From contig NZ_JAIWOT010000001.1 of NCBI RefSeq assembly GCF_021295335.1, positions 3,123,501 through 3,187,500 of the forward strand: DNA of 64,000 nucleotides, written 5' to 3'. Below are positions 19,122 to 26,509 of the stretch, in pieces. Each line of letters starts with the position of its first letter. The stretch's first letter is position 1. Origin of the DNA: Komagataeibacter sp. FNDCF1 (GTDB lineage Bacteria > Pseudomonadota > Alphaproteobacteria > Acetobacterales > Acetobacteraceae). The position numbers and the translations under genes are program-made. The notes beneath the pieces are model-generated. The model was not told the DNA's origin. It did no database searches and was given only the letters and a program-made list of their open reading frames with translations.

Positions 19122-20927
19122 ATGTCAGACTGTCTGTTCGCCCGTTACCTTACGCATGTGCGCGATGCGTTGCGCACGATCATGCCCGACCTGCCCGAAG
19201 CGGCCCTGGCGCGGGTGGAGGTCACGCCCACCCGTGATCCCGCGCATGGCGACCTGGCGACCAATGCGGCCCTTGTCATTTCCAAGGCCGCGCGCCGCCG
19301 CCCGGCGGATATTGCAGGCGAACTGGTCACGGCCCTGGCAACCGTGCCCGGCATCGCGCAGGCGGAGGTGGCAGGCCCCGGCTTTGTCAACATGCGGCTG
19401 ACCCCCGCCGTATGGCAGGGCGTGGCGCATGCCGTGCTGGTGGCGGGGGAGGAATACGGCACCTCCACCGCCGGCAACGGGGTGAAGGTGAACGTGGAAT
19501 ACGTCTCCGCCAACCCCACGGGGCCGATGCATGTGGGGCACTGCCGGGGTGCGGTGGTGGGTGACGTGCTGGCCAACCTGCTGGCCAAGGCGGGCTACGC
19601 GGTGACCAAGGAATATTACATCAACGATGCCGGCGCGCAGGTGATCGCACTGGCATGGGCCACCTACTGGCGCTACCTGCAGGCGCTGGGTACCGCCCTG
19701 AGCGAGGAGGAATTCGCGCAGTCCGTGCCCGGCGGCAAGGTCCAGTACGGCGGCGACTACCTTGTGCCCGTGGGCCAGGCGCTGGCTGAAAAGCATGGTG
19801 ACACGCTGGCCGCCCCCGGCCTGCGGCCTGCCGAACCCACGCTGTGGCTGGACACCGTGAAAAAGGAAGCGGTGGATACCATGATGGGCATGATCCGCGA
19901 GGATCTGGCAGCCCTTGGCGTGCATCATGATGTCTTTACCAGTGAAGCCAAGATTCTGGCCGATGGCGAGACCGACCGCGCCATTGCAGCACTCAATGCC
20001 AAAGGCCTGATTTACGAAGGCGTGCTGGAGCCCCCCAAGGGCAAGCTGCCCGATGACTGGGAAGCCCGGCCCCAGACCCTGTTCCGCTCCACCGAATTCG
20101 GTGATGACGTGGACCGCCCGCTGCGCAAGTCCGACGGGTCCAATACCTATTTCGCCAATGATATCGGCTACCATGCCGACAAGATCCGCCGCGGCGCGGA
20201 TGTGCTGGTGGATGTGTGGGGGGCCGACCATGGCGGTTACGTCACCCGCATGAAGGCGGCCGTGGCGGCACTGGCAACGGACGGGAAGCCGGTTCTGGAC
20301 GTGCTGCTGTGCCAGATCGTGCGCATCGTGCGCGACGGGCAGCCGGTGCGCATGTCCAAGCGCGCGGGCACCTTCGTCACCCTGCGCGACCTGATTGACG
20401 AGGTGGGCCGCGATGCCGTGCGCTTTACCATGCTGACCCGCAAGGCCGATGCCCAGATGGAATTCGACCTGGATCAGGTGGTGGCGCAGAGCCGCGACAA
20501 CCCGGTCTTTTACGTGCAGTACGCCCATGCGCGCTGCCGCTCGGTACTGCGTGGTGCCGCCGAGATGGTGGAGAAGGGCGTATTCCCGGCCCCCTTCACC
20601 CCGGCTGACCTGCGCGCGGCCGACCTGTCGGGCCTGACATCGGATGCGGAACTTGCGCTGCTCCAGCGCATGGCGCAGTGGCCGCGCATGGTGGAGGCCG
20701 CGGCCAGTGCGCATGAACCGCACCGCATTGCCTTCTATCTCAATGAACTGGCATCGGATTTCCATGCCCTGTGGAACCGGGGCCGCGATGACACCACCCT
20801 GCGCTTCCTGCAGGAGAACGATGTCACCACCACCCGCATGAAGCTCGCCCTTGTCGAAGCCACGGCAACCGTGCTGCGATCGGGGATGAACGTACTCGGC
20901 GTACAGCCGGTCGAGGAGATGCGATGA
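19122..20927 (+). CDS. argS: Arginyl-tRNA synthetase
   Basis: A class I synthetase of 601 residues. The N-terminal Add1 domain comes first (to about 110), then the HIGH signature in SANPTGPMHVGHCRGAVVGD. The KMSKS-like loop is RMSKRAGTF, and the all-helical anticodon-binding DALR domain forms the last 130 residues (ending LGVQPVEEMR). The stop overlaps the next start by four bases (ATGA), joining it to the SPOR-protein gene, an arrangement common in alphaproteobacteria. Confidence 0.97.
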   Translation: MSDCLFARYLTHVRDALRTIMPDLPEAALARVEVTPTRDPAHGDLATNAALVISKAARRRPADIAGELVTALATVPGIAQAEVAGPGFVNMRLTPAVWQGVAHAVLVAGEEYGTSTAGNGVKVNVEYVSANPTGPMHVGHCRGAVVGDVLANLLAKAGYAVTKEYYINDAGAQVIALAWATYWRYLQALGTALSEEEFAQSVPGGKVQYGGDYLVPVGQALAEKHGDTLAAPGLRPAEPTLWLDTVKKEAVDTMMGMIREDLAALGVHHDVFTSEAKILADGETDRAIAALNAKGLIYEGVLEPPKGKLPDDWEARPQTLFRSTEFGDDVDRPLRKSDGSNTYFANDIGYHADKIRRGADVLVDVWGADHGGYVTRMKAAVAALATDGKPVLDVLLCQIVRIVRDGQPVRMSKRAGTFVTLRDLIDEVGRDAVRFTMLTRKADAQMEFDLDQVVAQSRDNPVFYVQYAHARCRSVLRGAAEMVEKGVFPAPFTPADLRAADLSGLTSDAELALLQRMAQWPRMVEAAASAHEPHRIAFYLNELASDFHALWNRGRDDTTLRFLQENDVTTTRMKLALVEATATVLRSGMNVLGVQPVEEMR

Positions 20928-21964
20928 GTCCTGACGAAACGCCGCCCCCCGGCGCCCCCCCCACGGACAGGCAGGCAAACCCGCCCGCACCCGACCCCTA
21001 TGCCACGCGTCCCGCCGCGGGCCGGGAGCGCATGGGTGCTGATTCCAACCCCGATCTTGAACCGCGCACCCCCATCGACCCGCTGGAGGACACGCATGCC
21101 GGCCGGCCCGCGCGCGGGCGCGGCGGGTTTGACATCAGGGCGATGATGGCGCGGTTCGCGGGCAGCAACCTGCTGGGCGATGACCCGCTTACGCGCAAAC
21201 TGGTCTATGGTGCCGCCGGACTGGGCGGCGTGCTGGTGGTGGCCATTGGGGGCTGGTCGCTGTTCGGCCACCATCAGGATGGCATTCCCGTGCTGGGGCC
21301 ACCGCCGGGGCCGGTACGGGTCAAGCCCGCCGATCCGGGTGGCATGCAGATCCTGGGCGCGGCCGATGGCATGCCGGGTGATGGCGGGGTGATGCGCCTA
21401 TCCCCGCCACCCGAACAGCCCCAGCCCGACGCCATGGCCCGCCAGTATGGCCAGACGGCAGCAGGGGATGAAAACGGGGCGGCTTCAGGCAGCGCCCCCG
21501 CCGGCCCGGCATCCGCCCCGCCGCCCCCCGCAGCGAATGCGGCCCTCTCCGGCCCACCGGCCCAACCCGCACCGGCCCAGTCCGCACCGGCCCAGTCCGC
21601 ACCGGCCCAGTCCGCACCGGCACGGCAGGCGGCGCAGGATACGACGGAGGATGAAGCCCCCGCCCCTGCGCCCCGTGCCCTGCCGGCACCCGTGCCGCGT
21701 GCCACCGGCAGCCAGGGAACAGGCAGCTATGGCGTGCAGCTTGCGGCCCTCGATACGCATGAAGCGGCGCTGAAAAGCTGGAACCGGCTCGTCACCCGCT
21801 ACCCTGACGTGTTCGGTTCGTACCAGCCTGCCGTGGTTCAGGCGGAACGCAATGGCAAGACGTTCTACCGCCTGCGGGTCAAGGGACTGGGCAAGGCACA
21901 GGCCACGTCGCTGTGCGAGAAGGTCAGGGCAAAAAGCCTGCCATGCGATCCGGTCCATTCCTGA
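20924..21964 (+). CDS. SPOR-domain membrane protein
   Basis: A 346-residue bitopic inner-membrane protein. The N-terminal 85 residues are proline-rich and cytoplasmic, followed by one membrane span (VYGAAGLGGVLVVAIGGWSL, about residues 89-108). A long, disordered Pro/Ala/Gln linker follows, and the last 80 residues are a SPOR domain (GSYGVQLAALDTHEAALKSW ... FYRLRVKGLGKAQATSLCEK). SPOR domains bind denuded septal peptidoglycan, so a division or cell-wall role is likely. The linker contains tandem PAQSA repeats. It is coupled to argS by overlap and followed at once by scpA. Confidence 0.88.
   Translation: MSPDETPPPGAPPTDRQANPPAPDPYATRPAAGRERMGADSNPDLEPRTPIDPLEDTHAGRPARGRGGFDIRAMMARFAGSNLLGDDPLTRKLVYGAAGLGGVLVVAIGGWSLFGHHQDGIPVLGPPPGPVRVKPADPGGMQILGAADGMPGDGGVMRLSPPPEQPQPDAMARQYGQTAAGDENGAASGSAPAGPASAPPPPAANAALSGPPAQPAPAQSAPAQSAPAQSAPARQAAQDTTEDEAPAPAPRALPAPVPRATGSQGTGSYGVQLAALDTHEAALKSWNRLVTRYPDVFGSYQPAVVQAERNGKTFYRLRVKGLGKAQATSLCEKVRAKSLPCDPVHS
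21556..21615 (+). repeat. 15-base tandem repeat in the SPOR-protein linker
   Basis: The unit ACCGGCCCAGTCCGC occurs three times perfectly (21571-21585, 21586-21600, 21601-21615) with a diverged unit before it (21556-21570). It encodes PAQSA repeats, so copy-number change keeps the frame. Confidence 0.9.
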
Positions 21965-21971
21965 TGGCCCC

Positions 21972-22847
21972 ATGCCGCAGGCCCCCGTGCAGCGGCCGGG
22001 ACGGGTGAGCGGGCAGGACAACGGACCTGCCACCGCCCCGGTCGTGTCTTCCTCGGCCCCCATACTGCATCTGGAGGGGTTCGAGGGGCCGATGGACCTG
22101 CTGCTGGAACTGGCGCGCGCGCAGAAGGTTGACCTGTGGCGCATTTCCATCCTGCAGCTGGTGGAGCAGTACCTGGCCGTGGTCCGGGCCGCCCACGGCG
22201 TGGTGCGGCTGGAGCAGGCGGCGGACTGGCTGGTCATGGCGGCATGGCTGGCATGGCTCAAATCCCGGCTGCTCCTGCCCGAGGATGATGACGAAGCCAC
22301 CGATGCCGAGGAAGCGGCGGCCCTGCTGCATGAACGGCTGCTGGAACTCGAGCGCATGGTCCAGCTTGGCCGCTGGCTGGGCGCGCGTGCCCAGCTGGGT
22401 TTTGACGTGTTCGCGCGCGGGCAGGCGGAAAGTCTTGTGGCGGTTGACCGCTCCGGCCTGGCGGTTGACGTGCCGCAACTCATGCGCGGGTACATGGCCG
22501 CCATGCGCAGGCGGGTGCGCAGATCCGTCTACCAGCCGCGGGTGCTGCGGTTCTGGACGGTGCAGGATGCGCTGGGCCGGCTGCGGCGCATGCTGGGCAC
22601 GCCGGATGCACGGGTGGATGACTGGTGCGGGCTGGAGCGTTTCCTGCCCGACCTGCCGCCCCGGCCCGACATGACGGACATCATGGCGGAAACCGGCCGC
22701 CGGGCCGCCGTGGCGGGTACGCTGCTGGCCAGTCTCGAAATGGCGCGCAACGGCGCGATCGAGCTGCGGCAGACCGAACAGTTCGGCCGTATCCTGCTGC
22801 GTGAACGGATGGACGAAGGAACACAACCCGGAAAGGACATGGCCTGA
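21972..22847 (+). CDS. scpA: Segregation and condensation protein ScpA
   Basis: ScpA is the kleisin subunit that bridges SMC heads in the chromosome condensation complex. The product is 291 residues. The family N-terminus is clear: LEGFEGPMDLLLELARAQKV, followed by DLWRISILQLVEQYL and the LKSRLLLPEDD helix. The C-terminal winged-helix region holds AVAGTLLASLEMARNGAIEL. The ATG at 21972 is chosen because the frame upstream of it lies inside the SPOR gene. Its stop overlaps the scpB start (TGATG). Confidence 0.94.
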   Translation: MPQAPVQRPGRVSGQDNGPATAPVVSSSAPILHLEGFEGPMDLLLELARAQKVDLWRISILQLVEQYLAVVRAAHGVVRLEQAADWLVMAAWLAWLKSRLLLPEDDDEATDAEEAAALLHERLLELERMVQLGRWLGARAQLGFDVFARGQAESLVAVDRSGLAVDVPQLMRGYMAAMRRRVRRSVYQPRVLRFWTVQDALGRLRRMLGTPDARVDDWCGLERFLPDLPPRPDMTDIMAETGRRAAVAGTLLASLEMARNGAIELRQTEQFGRILLRERMDEGTQPGKDMA

Positions 22848-23623
22848 TGACAGATGAGCGGCAGGCTGGCCTGCTACCCGATGATGTCGTGCCGCAGCCG
22901 GTCGCGGTGCGCGTTTTTTCCCTGCGGCTGGTCGAGGCGCTGGTCTTTGCCCGCGCCGACCCGCTGAGCACGCGGGCCATAGCCGAGGTCCTGACCGCGC
23001 AGGGCGGCATCCCGCATGACGTCACGGACCGCGATGCGTATGTTGCCGCCACCCTTGCAGCCCTTGGCGCGCAGTATGAAGGGCGCGGCGTGGTGCTGGT
23101 GGAGGTGGCGGGGGGATGGCAGTTCCGCACGGCACCCGACCTTGCGCCGCGGCTGACCCGTGTCATGCCGCGTCCGCGCAGGCTTGCACGCTCCACCATG
23201 GAAACGCTGGCCATCATTGCCTACCACCAGCCCTGCACGCGTGCCGAGATCGAGGAAATCCGCGGCGTGAGCCTGAGCCAGCAGGTGCTGGACACCCTGC
23301 TGGAAGCGGAACTGATCCTGCCGCTGGGGCGCAAGGAAGTGCCGGGGCGACCCATCCTGTGGGGTACGTCGGCAGGGTTCCTGCGGCATTTCGGGCTGAA
23401 GGATCTGGGTGACCTGCCCCGGCGCGAGGAACTGCTGGTTGATGTGCCCGATACGGGCATGCCGCAGGAAGGAACCGGGGCGCCCGCCGTCCCGGACCCC
23501 GATGCGGCGGGGGCGCCTGACCTTGATGTGCCGGGCTCCGGTGTGCCGGACCTCGATATGCCGGATTCTGGCGCGCCGGACCCGGATGCGCCGGACGAGG
23601 TTCCTGACCCGCCCGCGTCGTGA
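22847..23623 (+). CDS. scpB: Segregation and condensation protein ScpB
   Basis: ScpB is the dimeric winged-helix partner in the SMC-ScpAB complex. The 258-residue protein carries two winged-helix domains (about 20-95 and 100-185, with STMETLAIIAYHQPCTRAEI and EIRGVSLSQQVLDTLLEAEL). The last 60 residues are an unusual acidic Asp/Pro tail made of degenerate repeats (PDLDMPDSGAPDPDAPD). The gene is coupled to scpA and lies 78 bases before tatB. Confidence 0.94.
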   Translation: MTDERQAGLLPDDVVPQPVAVRVFSLRLVEALVFARADPLSTRAIAEVLTAQGGIPHDVTDRDAYVAATLAALGAQYEGRGVVLVEVAGGWQFRTAPDLAPRLTRVMPRPRRLARSTMETLAIIAYHQPCTRAEIEEIRGVSLSQQVLDTLLEAELILPLGRKEVPGRPILWGTSAGFLRHFGLKDLGDLPRREELLVDVPDTGMPQEGTGAPAVPDPDAAGAPDLDVPGSGVPDLDMPDSGAPDPDAPDEVPDPPAS

Positions 23624-23701
23624 TAGGTGTGCGGGACGATAGGTGGTATGCGGGTTTGCGCGGGTGGGCAGCCAGCCGCGCGGTGGTGAAGGAAACTGGT
23701 C

Positions 23702-24274
23702 ATGTTCGATTTCGCGTGGTCTGAATTTGCCCTGGTCGGGGTGGTGGGCCTGCTCCTGATCGGACCCAAGGACATGCCTGTCGCCATCCGCACGGTGACC
23801 GGGCTGATCAAGAAGGCGCGCGGGCTGGCCACCGAATTCCAGTCCCATGTGGATGAAATGGTGCGCGAGGCCGACCTGGGCGAAGCCCGCGAGCAGCTGG
23901 GCCAGCTCAGGCGGATGAACGTGCGTGACAGGATCATGGACGCCATTGACAGTGACGGCGCGCTGCGACGTTCGCTGGATGATACGCGGCCCGCGGCCGA
24001 TACCGCCCTGCCGCCATCCGTCATTCCCCCACAGCCCATGGATGCGCTGCCCGAACAGAGGATTCCCACCCGTCACCATATCCCGCCCCTGGCCGATCCG
24101 GTGGCGCCGGTGGAGGACACGCTGGTGGTCGATGCCCCGGTCTTTCTCCCGCCGCGCACCGCGCGGCGCATCGCCGCCGAACTGCCCGGCCTGACGCCGC
24201 CCGCCTTCCTGCCGCCGGTGCGTGTCATCCACAGGGGGCAGCGTGTCTCCGTCACCTCTGGCGGGCGGGAATAA
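23702..24274 (+). CDS. tatB: Sec-independent translocase protein TatB
   Basis: TatB is part of the twin-arginine receptor complex with TatC. The 190-residue protein has an N-terminal span (FDFAWSEFALVGVVGLLLIG) with the conserved Glu and Gly-Pro hinge (GPKDMP), an amphipathic helix (VAIRTVTGLIKKARGLATEF), and a long Pro-rich tail. The acidic residue early in the span and the long tail favour TatB over TatA. AAGGAA precedes the start. No tatA gene lies between scpB and tatB, where many alphaproteobacteria have one. Confidence 0.92.
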   Translation: MFDFAWSEFALVGVVGLLLIGPKDMPVAIRTVTGLIKKARGLATEFQSHVDEMVREADLGEAREQLGQLRRMNVRDRIMDAIDSDGALRRSLDDTRPAADTALPPSVIPPQPMDALPEQRIPTRHHIPPLADPVAPVEDTLVVDAPVFLPPRTARRIAAELPGLTPPAFLPPVRVIHRGQRVSVTSGGRE

Positions 24275-24281
24275 GACCACG

Positions 24282-25094
24282 ATGGACGCAGGAGACGAGA
24301 CCCTGAAGCCCGATGATACGATCAACGACCAGCCCATGCCCCTGCTTGAGCACCTGGTCGAACTGCGGCGCAGGCTGCTGTGGTCCATGGCGTCGTTCGT
24401 GGTGTGCTTTGCCGTCTGTTACTATTATTCGGAACAGATCTATTTCTTCCTGGCCAGGCCGCTGGGTGCCATCATGCGCCAGAAGGGTGAGCAGCCGCAC
24501 CTGATCTATACCGCGCTGTACGAAGCCTTCTTCACCTACATGAAGGTCGCCTTCTTCGGTGCCGCGTGCCTGTCGTTTCCCATGGTGGCGGTGCAGGCGT
24601 GGATCTTCATCGCACCCGGGCTGTACCGTAGCGAGAAGCGGGCCTTCGCGCCATTCCTGGTGGCCACCCCCATCATGTTCACGATCGGTGCGGCGCTGGC
24701 CTATTATTTCATTTTTCCCGCCGCGTGGAAGTTCTTCCTGTCCTTCCAGACGGCGGACGGGCAGGACGGGCTGCAGATCGAACTGCAGGCCAAGGTATCG
24801 GAATATCTTTCGCTGGTCATGAAGCTGATCCTGGCGTTCGGCATGGCGTTCGAACTGCCGGTTGTGCTGACGCTGATGGCGCGCGTGGGGCTGGTGACAT
24901 CGAAGGGACTGGCGAAGGTGCGGCGCTATGCCTATGTGGGGGCGTTCGTGGTCGCCGCCATCCTGACCCCGCCCGACGTGATTACCCAGACCGGACTGGC
25001 CGTGCCGCTGATCGGGCTGTACGAAATCTCCATTCTCTGCGCCCGCCTTGTCGAGCCGCGCAATCCGCCTGATGCAACCGAGGAGACGACCTGA
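24282..25094 (+). CDS. tatC: Sec-independent translocase protein TatC
   Basis: TatC is the multi-spanning core that binds twin-arginine signal peptides. The 270-residue product has the usual N-terminal motif [18 protein letters not shown] followed by six hydrophobic spans, with the conserved periplasmic and loop features [15 protein letters not shown]-like and [12 protein letters not shown]. The start at [10 protein letters not shown] is preferred, since the longer frame begins inside tatB. The stop overlaps the serS start (TGATG). Confidence 0.95.
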   Translation: MDAGDETLKPDDTINDQPMPLLEHLVELRRRLLWSMASFVVCFAVCYYYSEQIYFFLARPLGAIMRQKGEQPHLIYTALYEAFFTYMKVAFFGAACLSFPMVAVQAWIFIAPGLYRSEKRAFAPFLVATPIMFTIGAALAYYFIFPAAWKFFLSFQTADGQDGLQIELQAKVSEYLSLVMKLILAFGMAFELPVVLTLMARVGLVTSKGLAKVRRYAYVGAFVVAAILTPPDVITQTGLAVPLIGLYEISILCARLVEPRNPPDATEETT

Positions 25095-26365
25095 TGCATG
25101 ACCTGCGCGCCCTCCGCGCCGACCCCGAAGGTTTTGATGCCGCCCTGAAGCGGCGGGGAGAGCCTGCCGTGGCACAGGCCCTGCTGCTGCTGGACCACGA
25201 CCGCCGCGCGGCCGAGACCGCGCTGCAGGAACTCCAGGCGCGGCGCAGGCAGATATCGAAGGAAATCGGGGGCCTGCGCCGGACCGGCGGTGACAGCACG
25301 GCGCTGGAAGCGGAAGTGGCCGGTGCCAAGGCCCGCATGGAAGACCTTCAGGCCCGCGTGGACGAACTGGACGGCCAGATCCGTGCAACACTGGAACGCC
25401 TGCCAAACCGGCTGGATGCAGGCGTGCCCGATGGCGCGGATGAAAGCGCGAACGTGCTGGTGCACCAGTTCGGGACACCGCGCGAGTTCACCTTTGCCGC
25501 GCGTGAGCATTTCGAACTGGGCGAGGCGCTGGGCCTGATGGATTTCGAGACCGCATCCCGCCTGTCCGGCGCGCGGTTCGTGGTGCTGCGTGGCCAGCTT
25601 GCCCGCCTGGAGCGCGCCCTTGGCCAGTTCATGCTCGACCTGCATGTGGGCGAGAACGGCTATACGGAAACCGCCGTGCCGGTACTGGTCAATAGCGAGA
25701 CCATGTATGGCACCGACAAGCTGCCCAAATTTGCCGACCAGTCCTTCCGCACGGAAGATGGGCGGTGGCTGATTCCCACGGCGGAAGTGCCGCTGACAGC
25801 CGTTGTGGGCGCGCAGATCCTGCCCGCGGACGCGCTGCCGCAGCGCATGGTCGCGCTGTCCGCATGCTTCCGCAGCGAGGCGGGGGCGGCGGGGCGCGAT
25901 ACGCGCGGCATGCTGCGCCAGCACCAGTTCCAGAAGGTGGAGATGGTCAGCATCACCACGCCCGAGGAGAGTGACGCCGAGCACGAGCGCATGACCCGCT
26001 GCGCGGAGATGGTGCTGGAAAAGCTGGGCATTCCCTACCGCCGCATGCTGCTGTGCGCGGGTGATACCGGTTTTGGCGCGGCCAGGACGTTCGATCTGGA
26101 AGCCTGGCTGCCAGGGCAGAAGGCATGGCGTGAGATCTCGTCATGCTCCACCACGCGCGACTTTCAGGCCCGGCGCATGAATGCCCGATACCGTGGCGCG
26201 GATGGCAAGCCTGCCTTTGTCCATACGCTTAACGGTTCCGGTCTTGCCGTGGGCCGCACGCTGATCGCGGTGATGGAGAACTACCAGACCGTGGACGGCA
26301 GCATTACGGTGCCCGATGTACTGCGGCCGTATATGGGTGGTATCGAGGTCATCCGTCGGGCGTAA
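25094..26365 (+). CDS. serS: Seryl-tRNA synthetase
   Basis: A class II synthetase of 423 residues. The N-terminal coiled-coil arm that contacts tRNA spans about 25-105 ([18 protein letters not shown]). Catalytic motifs are visible: [10 protein letters not shown], motif 2 [20 protein letters not shown] and HQFQKVEMV, and motif 3 [19 protein letters not shown]. It closes the argS-to-serS forward run and is coupled to tatC. A hairpin-rich repeat element follows and probably ends the transcript. Confidence 0.97.
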   Translation: MHDLRALRADPEGFDAALKRRGEPAVAQALLLLDHDRRAAETALQELQARRRQISKEIGGLRRTGGDSTALEAEVAGAKARMEDLQARVDELDGQIRATLERLPNRLDAGVPDGADESANVLVHQFGTPREFTFAAREHFELGEALGLMDFETASRLSGARFVVLRGQLARLERALGQFMLDLHVGENGYTETAVPVLVNSETMYGTDKLPKFADQSFRTEDGRWLIPTAEVPLTAVVGAQILPADALPQRMVALSACFRSEAGAAGRDTRGMLRQHQFQKVEMVSITTPEESDAEHERMTRCAEMVLEKLGIPYRRMLLCAGDTGFGAARTFDLEAWLPGQKAWREISSCSTTRDFQARRMNARYRGADGKPAFVHTLNGSGLAVGRTLIAVMENYQTVDGSITVPDVLRPYMGGIEVIRRA

Positions 26366-26398
26366 ACGCCCGCCCGCGGCACGGGCAGGAAACCAGAG

Positions 26399-26486
26399 GA
26401 AGGTTCTGGTAAAGCTTTTTTCCAGAAAGCTTCAGGGAATGCCGCCTTTTTAAAATAAAGGCGGTACCCGGAAACCTTTATTCCCT
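26399..26486 (+). repeat. Intergenic hairpin element, copy 1
   Basis: The element has a first stem (AAGCTTTTTTCCAGAAAGCTT), a second stem GCCGCCTTT / AAAGGCGG around TTAAAAT, and the ending ACCCGGAAACCTTTATT. It is clearly related to the element at 36943-37029 and to a shorter, inverted one at 31658-31713. Here it sits between convergent serS and the helicase gene and may also work as a terminator. Confidence 0.75.
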
Positions 26487-26509
26487 GCCAGCAAGTGACC
26501 TGATGAAGT

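Noticed and set aside
21571-21615. CRISPR-like spacing of short repeats
   Set aside because: The units are directly adjacent with no spacers and lie inside a coding linker.
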